Origin: Streblospio benedicti
Taxonomy: Eukaryota > Annelida > Polychaeta > Spionida > Spionidae
Direction: 5' to 3'
Assembly (NCBI GenBank): GCA_019095985.1
Contig: CM032666.1
Span: 42,638,524 to 42,702,523 of the forward strand
Length of the DNA stretch: 64,000 bases
The notes under the pieces are model-generated. The model searched no databases. It was not told the origin of the DNA and worked only from the letters and a program-made list of their open reading frames with translations. This document shows, piece after piece, positions 50,537 to 62,127 of the stretch. A program made the position numbers and the translations under genes. Within the stretch, counting starts at the first letter, position 1, and each line of letters opens with the position of its first letter.

Positions 50537-50697
50537 TATACAACCATCCAAGCGCCCAGGGCCGTTAAATTGAAATTTTCTCCAACTAGGGGGGGGCCGT
50601 TACATGAGATTACATAAACTACATAATTCTGAAAGACATTTAAGAAAAAGAGGGGGGAGGGCTGTTACACAAGGGTGGGCACTTGGATGGTCGTATA
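50537..50697. mobile_element. Small inverted-repeat element (MITE)
   Basis: Inverted arms of 22 bp (50537-50558, 50676-50697) share TATACRACCATCCAAG and differ at two positions. The 161-bp body is G-rich in places. Family unknown. Confidence 0.65.
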
Positions 50698-50736
50698 CGG
50701 TAAGTGGAACCTGAGATAAACTAGTTGTGGATTCTG

Positions 50737-51235
50737 CAGATCCTCTCAATGTCGAGGTATGTCCATTATATAGATCCATTGACGGATGTACTGCCCAGCA
50801 TCTGGCAGTCTAAAGACTTAGGAAACCACCTCGACACTGTGGGCCCTTTCTGCTATCTTGGTGACACTATAAACGCAGGAGGGGGATGCTGGGAGTTCTT
50901 CGGGCAAGTTCAGACAGCTACACACCATCCTTACAAACAGGGCCATTTCACTCCAGACACTTGGCCACATTTATGCTGGCAGCTGATAGACTAGGTTTAA
51001 AAGAGATTGGATTAGTGATGAGACATCACAGACTGCACTTGGCAGGGGATGTCTATCAAAGTGATTCTTGGACGAAGCACTATGAATCACATGTGGTGGA
51101 CGGCAATAGAGGTAGAAATCTTCCCAGAAAGGGCTGGATGGACACCATAGGCAACGTTTTGCATGTCTGGCTTCTAACGATCGACAAGCATTGATTGGTT
51201 GATTGATTGAATGATTGAATGATGAATGAATCAAT
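50737..51235 (+). mobile_element. LINE fragment, 3' end, heavily decayed
   Basis: Recognisable pieces are PFCYLGDTINAGGG (about 50845-50890), RLGLKEIGLVMRHHRLHLAG and VVDGNRGRNLPRKGWMDTIG (about 50988-51150), the order found at the C terminus of non-LTR reverse transcriptases. The segment between them is shortened and the frame changes. It ends in GATTG/GATGAATGA repeats, a LINE-style tail. Confidence 0.65.
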
Positions 51236-51590
51236 CAACCTATTGATTACCGATATCTCTATGATCGAAAATGTTTCGACAGTGCTTCACAGTGCTTGTC
51301 AAAAATGATCTTATGGCTATCACTCAACTTCTCCCCCATCAGAAGTAGATATTTACACACTAAAACTGAAAATTGCACCTGTAAACAGCGATACGGGGTA
51401 ACAGCATACTAGATAACATGTTAATATTAATAACCTTGTTGTTAGCAGGTACTATAAATTTTAAGAGTGTTAGTTGTCAATGCAGCAGCACCTCCTGCAG
51501 CACCAGCAACAAAACAGTGAGAATGTAATAGATGCTTTGAATGAATACAGGAAGTGAAATTGCTATTTAATGTGTTTTCTTTTTTTTCAG

Positions 51591-51669
51591 GCATTGACTG
51601 AAAATTTTAAAAGTTTAGAAGAAAAAGCTACAAAGAAAAAAGAAACGCTAACGGAATTAGAGAGCAGAG
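51591..51669 (+). CDS. SYCP1: SYCP1 exon 6
   Basis: A strong TTTTTTTCAG acceptor; 79 bp; donor G|GTTTGT, ending with one leftover base. It encodes ALTENFKSLEEKATKKKETL and then TELESR, corresponding to human LIQITEKENKMKDLTFLLEE. High lysine and glutamate content is typical of the filament coiled coil. Confidence 0.8.
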
Positions 51670-52012
51670 GTTTGTGATGATGATATAATATTTCAATCAT
51701 ACAAATTTACTTGATGTGTACTAAATAGAGAATACCATGTGAGTGCGAATGTGTCATTCTTGTATACGGTGAGCACATTATCTTATCTGTCGGACTCTGG
51801 ATAAGATAAATGCGTGAGCTGTATACAAAAGCATGAATGTGGTATTTTATTTATCATACATTGTGTTTAAACAACAAATAACTTATTATTATTCAAATGA
51901 ACAAATCTATATTGTTTACATAAAGCATTTTAACCCTCTTAGTTACTAATCATAATTTGTAAATAATATCAATTATATGAATGCAACACATTTAAATGTT
52001 CATATATTTTAG

Positions 52013-52086
52013 TTGAAATTATGAAAAGTGAAAAGGATGATCTTGAGCTGCAATATAAACAGAAAATTAGCTGTGCTGAGTTAGAG
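52013..52086 (+). CDS. SYCP1: SYCP1 exon 7
   Basis: Acceptor ATATATTTTAG, donor GAG|GTGACT, 74 bp. With one base from exon 6 it encodes VEIMKSEKDDLELQYKQKIS and then CAELE, an in-register continuation of the coiled coil. A hAT relative starts 30 bp after the donor. Confidence 0.75.
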
Positions 52087-52116
52087 GTGACTTTTATATA
52101 TCCACTCTAATATATG

Positions 52117-53395
52117 CAGAGTTGCCAAGTATTCCGAAATTTCGGAATCATTCCGAAATTTGACTGTCATTCCGAAGCTTCCGACGGAATTATCTTTATT
52201 CCGAAATTCAGTGGAAATAACCCAAATATTTTAAAATAGTTTATTTTTTTTCTTAAAATACTGATGTTTTTATCGCATATGGACGGCGCCATTTTCGAAT
52301 GTATTCGATTGAACCACGCATCGTGTAAACACGTTTTTACCAGCGCACAAAAATGCACTCGATTTATATGTGATAACAGCGATAGTCTCGATCAGCGAAG
52401 CCCAGTTTGTGCGTGTAATGATTTATGTGGTAGTCAGCCACGATGATTGAGACTGACAGATTCTGCTTGTCGTGAAATGCACAATGAACCTGCACCACAA
52501 GACTTATCAACGATATATGAAAGTAAAACTAATGAGAATTATTGAAAATAAATGAATTTTTGTGCTCTCCAGTAACGTAATATTGCAAAAGTACAGGGAC
52601 GAGTATTCAAAAAAATACAATCATATCACTGCATAGAAAAAGAGTATGTTTCACGTCCGATATTGGATGATTTTAGTATCAAACATACTGCTGGATACGA
52701 CATTGTCATTGTGGAGCATCAGAAGCCAAAGAACACATAAATATGGTGAAAATTCGTGGTGCATACAAGACATAACATGTCATAAGATGCATTATCTTTG
52801 TTGTACACGCCTGACCTTTTAAGGTAATGTTCATTTGCACATACCGAGTGCTCTTCCAACTCTACATGCATGACTATCATTATGTGTGTCAATAGACACT
52901 CTCCCCCCGCGGCGCCAATGGCAGGGGGTTTGAAATGTGATGCATTTTTCTGCATTCCAGTGTCAGCAAAATTGGGTACTTGAAAGACTTAAAATAGATC
53001 CTTTTTTTCAAATGTCCAACAAGATTCATTTCATCACTTTCAAAACTGTGTACTATGTAACATAGTTAACATAAAATAGTTCAAATTAAAAAACATCGCG
53101 TACATTTGGCATTGATTTTTCCTTACTTTGAATGTTTTACGCAAAAAGTAGGACGACCATCGTCAAAACCTTCATATTTTTTAAATCAAATATGTTGAAA
53201 CCAAGTTAATTACACTTTTATGTGCATTTTTACTGTTCATTCACCCTTCTAAACACAGAACAGTGTTTTAAAATTGTCTTATTTAAATATAAGTTAAAAA
53301 TACATTTTAAATGTAAGATTCAGAAATTTTGACCCAAATTCAGAAATTTTGGCCTCGGGATTCAGAAATTTCAAAATTTGAGGTTGGCAACTCTG
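52117..53395. mobile_element. Non-autonomous hAT element with 6-bp target duplication
   Basis: Ends CAGAGTTGCCAA and TTGGCAACTCTG are exact inverted repeats, flanked by TATATG on both sides (52111-52116, 53396-53401). Subterminal words ATTCCGAAATTT / TCAGAAATTT repeat several times. The core matches 47670-48110. No transposase. It starts 30 bp after the SYCP1 exon 7 donor. Confidence 0.8.
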
Positions 53396-53505
53396 TATAT
53401 GTTATAAAATTGTTTCTTGAAAAAAATCACAACCATTCTTTTTCTCATGAAAGACTGAATCTGCTTTTGATATTCATATCATATATGTGTTGTTGTTCTT
53501 TGAAG

Positions 53506-53614
53506 CTTCAGAAACTGATTGATCTTTCTGAAGAAAAAAATGATTTAATTAAAGAACATACTGAAAGAGTCAAAAGAAATGAAAAGCAACTTTCATCACT
53601 ATTAAATGAAAAAG
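53506..53614 (+). CDS. SYCP1: SYCP1 exon 8
   Basis: Acceptor TTCTTTGAAG, donor G|GTATAG, 109 bp: 36 codons plus one base. It encodes LQKLIDLSEEKNDLIKEHTE with further heptad-like charged residues. Alignment to a fixed human segment is looser than for exons 2-5, but length, phase and order fit. Confidence 0.75.
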
Positions 53615-54222
53615 GTATAGTTCTTACAACTTTTTTTAGCACTTTTTCCATCTCAGAGTGTATATACTTAAAGCTATTGAAAAAATAAGTTGTAACCTGA
53701 ACCCTTGAGTGTGTATTATATTTGAATCATTTATTAATATTACACAGATTTTTAAGAAATTACGTATAGATAATAATAAAACACTACAATACAATACAGC
53801 AAATCATTTTAATGTTTTAAATAAATAGCATATATCAAAATAGTAAAATGTTTGTTCCTATTGTGAACTAAGCTTGGTCTGTCATGAACAATTTGGGTGT
53901 TGATGAGGCTCAATCTGGAAATGATGCCATAATACCGGCACTGTAATCACGGACAACCTCATTACATTCCTGATGAATGTGATTAAGGTATTTGTCCCGC
54001 AAAGTAATAAGCTTCATGACATGATGTTAGTTGAAGTTCCATATCTGAATACCAGAGTTGGCTTGAGATTAGTTTTCAATGATAATATTCCAATCAAAAG
54101 TCATGTGTGAGTCTGTTCTTAAGACCGAATCGACGCCCGATCAACATGCAACATTGGTAGGGTCAGGCTGTTATTTTGAACAAATGAAACAGGGTTTCAA
54201 TATATGATTAAATTTTTACTAG
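53615..54222. other. SYCP1 intron without recognisable elements
   Basis: No repeat or gene seen. Confidence 0.4.
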
Positions 54223-54317
54223 ATGAACTAGAAGCAACACTTAAACAGTTTTCCTTAGAAAGAGATGTGTTGAATGAAACTTTGGAGAAGACATTAGGCT
54301 CATTAAAGCAAGTACAA
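54223..54317 (+). CDS. SYCP1: SYCP1 exon 9 (last recognised)
   Basis: Acceptor TTTTTACTAG, donor CAA|GTGAGT, 95 bp, taking one base from exon 8 and ending in phase 0. It encodes DELEATLKQFSLERDVLNET followed by LEKTLGSLKQVQ. Later exons were not recognised before the window end. Confidence 0.75.
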
Positions 54318-55014
54318 GTGAGTTCATTTTTTTTTTCTTAAAATACATTACTTTAAAACCACATTATTTCACCATCGTCATATCTCATTGGTCCAATGGT
54401 CCTAAAATCTGTGGAAGTAAGTTCCAAAATTCAACCAATCAAAAGCCCCACTGATGAAATGTTCAGCGTTACAAAGTGATTTTCAATTTTTGGCACTGCT
54501 CCCAAGTTCTGCGGGGTTAGATGAGTCTGGCCCACTGTTTATACTATGAACATGAACATGTAAAGGCAGTGTGAATAATAAAGCTGTGCAACCGACAATG
54601 TATTTCACTGCGACGTGAGGAACATACAAGCACTACCTTTAGTTTTTTTTTATGTTGAGTAAGCATTGCCAAATTCTGAGATATTCTGGAGATATTCCGA
54701 AATTTGACACTGATTCCATCGTAAATTATAAATATTTAAAAATTGTAGAAAAATGACCAAATATTGAGAATTTTGCATATTTTTTCAAAAATCACTCATG
54801 ACTCCTGCAAAATGGCGTACTTAACTCTCGGAGCCGTGGTAAAAATCAGTGTGTTAGTGTGTTAGACATTCACGGTCGTATTTTTCAATGTTCAGAGTTG
54901 AAATATGAGCCGTAGTAGTGCTTGTGGTGTTCATTAGAACTTTTCCACATTTGCACTACACATTGAGAAAACTGTCTATTTTATTTTTACCATTATGAAT
55001 AAAGATATATACAC
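54318..55014. other. Intron sequence with pieces of two repeat families
   Basis: Near 54665-54725 the words TTGCCAAATTCTGAG and ATTCCGAAATTTGACA resemble the left end of the hAT element at 52117. From about 54905 the sequence matches 20305-20440 of the TTAA element, and that match resumes after the 55015-59793 insertion. Confidence 0.55.
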
Positions 55015-55476
55015 ATGGTTCCCACAGCTCCCGATTATCGGGAATTAGCAATGATTTTTTTATTTGACCTCCTGGCCCGGGAAATAGCAATGAATTCTAG
55101 AAATAACGGCAGAAACCGGGAAATGCCCGTGAATTGTCAAAATCGTAACGCAATCGTAACAAAAGACCTAATAATCGCTCGTTCGAGTTCTACACAATAT
55201 ACCTCAATCCCAAATACATGTAATTATTCGTATAACGTTTATTTGTAACAAACCTTATAAACGGATCCGCCCAAAGTTAGAACGAGGTAAATTAAACACA
55301 TGGACGAAAAAAAGCCAATTTAATCTTATTTTTAACGATATATCACATAAAAGCATAGCATTTTACATTTTGATAGAGAATTCACACAAGGATATCATCA
55401 AAGATGAAATATTAACAGATAACAGGACCTGCCAACCCACGGAATGATGTTTAATTGTGAATTTTAATAGCAATCA

Positions 55477-56552
55477 TGTCAACCGGAGATCATTCAGAAC
55501 AAGAGGTTTCAGAGACTGAATAGTCTTCAGTAAAAGAAGTGTCATCCGAATCTGAAGAAGACACTGGACCAATTATCAACTGGGCTGATCTACTGCCTAC
55601 ACCAGTGAACATTCCTGATATCGAAATATGTGAAGGCGAAATCAGCACAGTGGCACATTCTATTAGCGTAAGGCACTTCAATAACTTTCCAATAAATTTA
55701 ATAATGTTGTTAAGCGGGGGTTTCAGGGGGGCTCCCCCTGATCCAAGGGGGGGGTTATGGAATACACCCCCCTCGTCCAGAAAATTTGCAAATTAGAGAA
55801 AATTTTGTTCAAATTTAAGCATAAATTAAGATTTGAAATGGAATTTTTGAAAGCAAATTTGATTAGGTAGAAGATCAGATAGATAGATGAACATCATGTA
55901 CAGGAATATAGCATGACCATGTCATTTTCAGTCTGCTGACTCTGCAGCTGATATCACATTCCCATACCACCGTCCGCCACAAGTCGTCATCAACATATCC
56001 ATTGGAACTCCAAGCATTGGGAGCAGCCATGGGACGATTGAAGAATTCATGAACGACTACCGATGTAGTCTGTGTCTTGATACCCCTAATGTGGATATAT
56101 GTCAAGTAAGTTAATGTCTACTACAAATTGAAATAGACCGAGGAAACATTGGTAATGAAATAGGATTGATCAATCTTTAATAAATTTCAACAAAGAGGTA
56201 TAGATAGATCTATAACAATGTTACTTTCAACAGATTAGTGTCGAACTTGTCCAAATATATAGAGGGGATTAATCAACATGCAAGATTTTAAAATATTTGC
56301 ACATTTTAAATGTTGACCGCTAAATTTTAGAATACAAATGTATGGATAAACACTTGATTTTTTTTTATTTTGTTTCCATTCAAGGTACTGTATGACAACT
56401 ACTTCACTGATGGTGTCCCGTTTTCTACGGTGAATGGAATTCAGTTTGTCACCTGCATTCAGTGTGACCACTTTTTCCACAGAGACTGTATTGATGCAAC
56501 TACAGCTATTCCTGAGTCTGGATTCACCTGTGCAAATTGCTCATCATCATAA
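55477..56552 (+). CDS. Three-exon PHD-finger protein of the hAT-like element
   Basis: Exon 1 (55477-55668, donor AGC|GTAAGG) begins MSTGDHSEQEVSETE and carries one in-frame TAG soon after; it continues with an acidic region and IINWADLLPTPVNIPDIEIC. Exon 2 (55931-56105, acceptor ATTTTCAG, donor CAA|GTAAGT) ends with YRCSLCLDTPNVDICQ. Exon 3 (56385-56552, acceptor CATTCAAG) supplies FVTCIQCDHFFHRDCI and FTCANC before TAA. All joins are phase 0. Cysteines and histidine fit C4HC3 of a PHD finger, with an unusually long gap between the second and third cysteine. The function is unknown; a DNA- or chromatin-contact accessory protein is a guess. Its stop overlaps the next start in TAATG. Confidence 0.65.
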
Positions 56553-58871
56553 TGCCTGGGACATGTACATTTCAAGAGTATTACCTCTCCCACTCACTTT
56601 GTAAGAATTGGATTAGACGGTCCCCTGAATCAGTTTATAGTGCATATTGCTCATTGTGTGGGAAGACATTTTCTATTAAATCAATGGGGTTTCAAGCCGT
56701 TCAGAGCCACGCCAGGGGAAAGACACATTTGAGCAAGGAAGAAGCTTCTAGGAATCAGAATAGAGATGTGTTTGTTAGGCGAGACAATGTTAGGGACGTA
56801 GATGTAGGTGCTGCCAATCCTCCTCAACAGAGGACAATTTCAGTTGTCTGAAAGTGTGCGTAAGGCAGAGATTTTGTGGATTCTCAAATCAGTTGATTCT
56901 AATTATAGCTTCAGTAGTAATAATTCAAGTGTTACAGTGTTCCAAAGTATGTTCCCAGATTCAGAAATTGTCAAAAGTCTATCACTGGCACTAACACTAT
57001 CAATGTATTTGGCTGTATTTGGAATCGCCCCTTACATTCAAGAACTGATCATGACTGATGTGAAAAACAATTTATTCACAATTATGTTTGATGAAAGTCT
57101 AAATCGTCAGCTGCAGCAAAAACAGGTTGACTACCTACTGACTTATTGGCAAGCAGACACAGTGGTAACAAAGTACTTTAAATCAGACTTTGTTGGCCAT
57201 GGGACGGCAGCGGTGCTTGTAGAAAGCATGACAAACAAAGTTGTTTCTGAATTAGGTTTGGGCAAACTTGTGTCACTGGCAATGGATGGACCAAATGTCA
57301 ATTGGGCCATATTCAATAGAATAAATGACGCAATGAAGGATGCAAATGGAAAATCTTTGATAAATGTAGGGTCATGTGGATTGCATGTTTTACACAACTC
57401 CTTTCGAAAAGGAATGCAACATCTTGGTGGTGTTGATCAGTTTTTACGAGCATTGCATATTGTGTTCGATGAAACTCCAGCCAGGAGGGACGATTTCATT
57501 GAGGCGGCTGGGGAAGGGCCATTCCCCTTGCCATGGTGCCAGCACTGTTGGCTGGAAAATGTGAACGTAGCACAGAGGGCCCTAGATATGATTCTGAGAA
57601 TAAAGAAATACATCAAAGCAGTAGAAAGGAAAGAGCACAAAGACCCCAAGACCAAAAGTTTCATGGATGTTAGAGAGTGGCTGCTTGATCCACTAGCCAG
57701 GGCAAAGCTCTTGCTATTTATCCAAGTGGCTAAACCGATTGAGCAATACCTAGTCAAGTACCAAGTGGAGAAACCCATGATAATTTTTCTATCAAATGAT
57801 TTGAAAGATTTGATCACTTCTTTACTGAGAAAGATTTTGAAGCCTGGTGTAGTTGAAGCGAAGTTGACGACAGCATACAAGGTCATGAAAATGGACCATA
57901 CAAAGATTGAGGATCAGTGTTCAGTGAAGAACATCGATATTGGATTCTCCGCAGAAAAGGAGCTGAAAAAGCTTTCAGAAGATGGTTTAATTTCGGAGGG
58001 AACAAATTAGCTTTTTAGGATGAATGCTAAAGAAGCAATTGTGACGTTTGTCACCGTGCTGAAGAACAAATGCCCCCTTAATTCTGCCATGGTTAGGCAT
58101 TGCCAGTGTTTAGACCCCAGGCGTCTTGTTAAATATGACGAAACCAACTATTTCAAGAATGTTTTGAATGTATTAGTGGACGCTGGTAGAATTGAAGAAA
58201 GTGAATGTGACAATCTCTGCATCCAGTTTTCTAAATTGAATAGAGGTGAAGAGATGGAACAACAACTCCAACAGTTTGATATCAATGAACATCGTATCGA
58301 CAATTTCTATTACAATCTTTTGGATGGAAAGAAAGACTATCAAGTACTCCTGGACAACGTCATCAAACCTGTACTACTTTTAAGCCATGGACAGGCTGCG
58401 GTTGAAGCAGGATTTTCAACAAACAATGTTGTTTCTGTCACAAACATGACTGAAAAGACACTTATCGCCAAGCGTCTTATCAAAGACCACATCAGACGCA
58501 TAGGCCTTGAAAATCTTGTCATCACAAGGGCCTTATTGGGATCTTGTAGAAATGCTCGTCAACGCTATGAACATCATCTTGAGAGTCTTAAGAATGAGAA
58601 GAAAAAGAAAGAAGAAGAAACTGCCAAGAAGATTCAACAAGAAGAGATTCGGAAACTTGAGAAACAGAAGAAATCCCTGGAGAGTTCTATCAAGTACCTT
58701 CATGAGAGTGCTGATTCAGCCCAATATTCAGCAGAAAAAGAAGCAAGTGCAAAAAATGTGATGGAAAAGATCCTGCTTTCAAACAGCCAGCGCAAAAGAG
58801 CAAGAGACAAAGAGACTGAATTGAAAGAATTGGAAAACTTAATTGAGAAAAGAAGAAGACTTCTAGTATAA
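56552..58871 (+). pseudogene. hAT-like transposase, lightly broken
   Basis: The start MPGTCTFQEY is typical for this invertebrate hAT-like family. It is followed by a zinc finger YCSLCGKTF...SHARGKTH (C2H2/BED-like), then the catalytic region with FDESLN (first aspartate, near 57090), MDGPNVNW (second aspartate, near 57285), NVGSCGLHVLHNSF and CQHCWLENV. The C-terminal part has LSHGQAAVEAGFS and a long charged coiled coil ending at 58871. One frame change lies near 56840, and one stop at 58008-58010 interrupts an otherwise continuous frame. It would act in the nucleus, cutting and pasting the element; this copy is probably inactive. Confidence 0.85.
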
Positions 58872-59793
58872 TAGGAATATACTTTGTCTATACTAGTCTA
58901 GCCTATCGAACATAGTCTGGAACACTGTAACATGGTCAGGTTGAGATGATCATACGATATTGTGTATCTGTACTTCATTCATGACAATGTTTTTAATGTA
59001 ATATAAGCGATATTATTTAAGGTGCTAGAAAGTTGTGTAATTTAGATTAAGGATCTGAAGCTTGAACAATGCACTCTAACAAGTTATTGTATGACTATTT
59101 TCAAACCACCACACTGTATGATATGATGCATTTACTGTTTATTGCATTGTTTGAAAGGAAATATCATTCCTTGAATAGGTTTTAAGAATATTATGTTAGA
59201 AATGTATAAAATGTTTTACTGTAACAGTAAGCTGCATTGTTTAAATAATAAAAGGATATTATTTAAGGTGCTAGAACGTTGTGTAATTTAGATTAAGGAT
59301 CTGAAGCTTGAACAATGCACTCTTACAAGTTATTGCATGACTATTTTTAAGAATATTATGTTAGAAATGTATAAAATGTTTTACTGTAAACTGCATTGCT
59401 TGAAAGGAAATAAAGTAATTTCCTAATTTAGGTTTGAGAATATTGTGTGTGGAAAATGTTCACTATAATTAATAAATTATACTGCTTTGTTTTTATATGT
59501 GATCTTTTAGTTCCATTATTTTACCAATCAGTATTCATATTACTAGTGTACTATCATATACATTGATTCTTTTGAATGATAATAAAAATTAAAAAGTTCA
59601 GTTTTAGCATGTTTTATTCTTGGATCACACACACATATCTAAAGTGCATATATAAATATATAAATTAGATTAAATCTAACTGGATAAATCATAATAACAT
59701 TATGTATGTTTTGTGATTAAAACAAGTATTTGGTCAGTGAAAAGGTCAGTGAAAAGTCAGTGAATTTTGTCATCCCTTCACTGTGGGAACCAT

Positions 59794-61997
59794 GTATACA
59801 CCATGAAGTTCGATTTTGACTATTTCGAGCTAATAGGTTTACTCGGGTAACGTTTTCTAACTATCAGCCCCATCCGACATTCATTATGATTAGCAGTGTT
59901 TACATAGTACTAAATCAATTTCAATTTTTCAAATAATGAGTTTTCAATCGTAGCCAATTAGCATTGGTGGCCTAATGTCAATGTTGTTGGTGATAGCATA
60001 CCTGTCAATCTTAATTTTGACACAACCCTGGTTAATATTAGACACACATTTTAAGATAACCTGGGTTATTTTTTCAACCCGGATTATGGCAAATCAGATC
60101 ATATATTTTTGTTACTTTGAATGTCAGTGATTTTGAATTTTTGTTCATTTTAAGGGTACAAGAAAGGATATTTTAGATTTTTACTAAAATTTGATTTTAT
60201 CTTTATATTGCTTCAATTTTTACGAATTACACTTTGTTGTGTAGGTAATAATCTTATCTAATGATATAACATGGTTTGAAATATACTGTGTAATACAGGT
60301 TAATGCAAAATTTTGTTATAAAGGAGTTCGTGCAAATGTTACTACTTTGTCATGCGTACTGTATAAATGAGAAAATATTGCAATCATCGAAAACACTCCA
60401 TTAATAAAATTCGTATGATTATCTAAAAAAAGTATGAAGTTTAAGTTTGAAAATCACCAATTTCCTGAAATTTCTTGACAATCAATGAGATATGTCTCAT
60501 TAAACATTGAAAATCACTATACCGTATTCTCGTCTATGTTTTTTATTAGCCTCATTCTACCAGATTCTCTTATTGCACGCCACCACAGGATCTGGATGAT
60601 CGAGACTATTTTACTGTATGTCTTTTTTACGTTCAAAATGCAGGGCCAAATGTTCACATTCACCTGAAATGAATAAGATATACAGTACATATATGAATAT
60701 CTGATCCTTTCACGGCGGTGGGGAAGTTGTCATATTTTTTGTGAGAAAACACTTACTATGCATCTCTCATGCTTCATCTGATTATATCTTACGGACTGGA
60801 TAACAAGGGATTGGCAAACTGCCCATCAAATGTTGACGTCGGGTAACTCAGATTTCTTACAAACCAATAGAGATTTTTGGGACCACTTTGGCATATGCTG
60901 TCAAAGTCCCCGCCTATGAACAAATTGAAGCTCGAGCATGTTTTGCTTCATAATATTCTAAGTAAAAATATATTAGTATGAAATATGGATGGTTCATGTC
61001 GTTCTTGAGTATCTTTGATAAATCTCTGCTACAATTAAAAGAAATCTAGTGAAATCATACAATTTAAAATCAGCAGCTGGAGTTGTCAAATGGATGGACA
61101 ATTACTCAAAATTGATCAAAACAGACTTGATGCTGTCTCTAGCTTTAATTGTTATGGTGAAAATAAGAAATTAAACCAATCATTTTCTCCATGTACAGTG
61201 TAAATGTGGACAAATTTCAAAGAATACCACATGAGCTACTAAAGATTATATTTCAAAGTCTACTGTCTACACCCCTCTCGTGACATCACATTCTTGGATT
61301 AAGGCAATACACAAAAAAATAATAACTTAACGCACCTAGCCCCGAATTTTATTTACAATGCTGTTTTATTCACAAAATACATTATCTAAAAATATAAATG
61401 GCGTTTGTTTAGGTCAGAAATGATGAATTGTCTATACTGATACTAGAATATACAGATATCTAAAAAAAGAAGAAGACCAGATTGGGTTAATGCCGTCTTT
61501 AAACATTGAAAATTGATTATTTGTCCCATGTATCGTAATCGTTCTTATAAGCGCCCCATTAAGCGTACCCCCCTGTTTATGCAGATTAAATATACAAATC
61601 TTGCTCTTTTTTTGGCAAAGATTTCACCTACCGTGCTATTTGTAAGACTAGAACATCCCGCTATTATTCTGTATTCGGATTACCACATAACCATCTGGGT
61701 GTGTTGTGTTATTATGTTCTGTGGGGTCAAAGTGAGCTATAAAAGAAAAATGCAATGTGAAAAATTGCTGGGGTGCGCTTATTTTTTTTTTTTTTTTTGC
61801 TGAAATTTGTTTTTGTATTTAAAGCGCACTGTGCGCTCATTAGGCCAAACAGAATCGATAGTTTGGTTCCGGTTGGCGCCCGCCCCTCTTAAAACACCCC
61901 CGACCCTTAATATTTTATAAAATTAAGTCCCCCCCAGCATATTTTTTTTAAAAGTCATAAAAAAATGGTTATAGGTTAGTGACAGTAGGTAGATTCA
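59794..61997. other. Intron-like AT-rich sequence
   Basis: The first 30-40 bp continue the TTAA-type repeat interrupted by the hAT element. GC-rich CGCCCC/GGGGTGCGC words at 61550-61780 may be ends of a small element. A T18 run lies near 61782. No SYCP1 exon was recognised. Confidence 0.35.
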
Positions 61998-62127
61998 TAA
62001 TAATAGTAATAGTTTACCATTCTCTACTGTTTATATATGTTGAAACTTATGACGTTTCGCCATGGTGTACTACATGGCTTCATCAGATGTTGTTGTGTGA
62101 GTATCACAACGAGGCTGGAGACTTCTC

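Larger units (their letters stand above)
55015..59793 (+). mobile_element. Nearly complete hAT-like transposon with two coding units
   Basis: Inverted ends ATGGTTCCCACAG / CTGTGGGAACCAT (13 bp, exact) are flanked by ATATACAC and GTATACAC, an 8-bp duplication with one difference. Comparison with 20424-20470, a paralogous sequence without the insert, confirms the junction. Inside are a spliced zinc-finger gene and a transposase gene on the same strand. The 3' non-coding part contains a tandem duplication of about 245 bp (about 59007 and 59253, each with GGATCTGAAGCTTGAACAAT). The element carries a few inactivating changes and looks fairly young. Confidence 0.85.
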
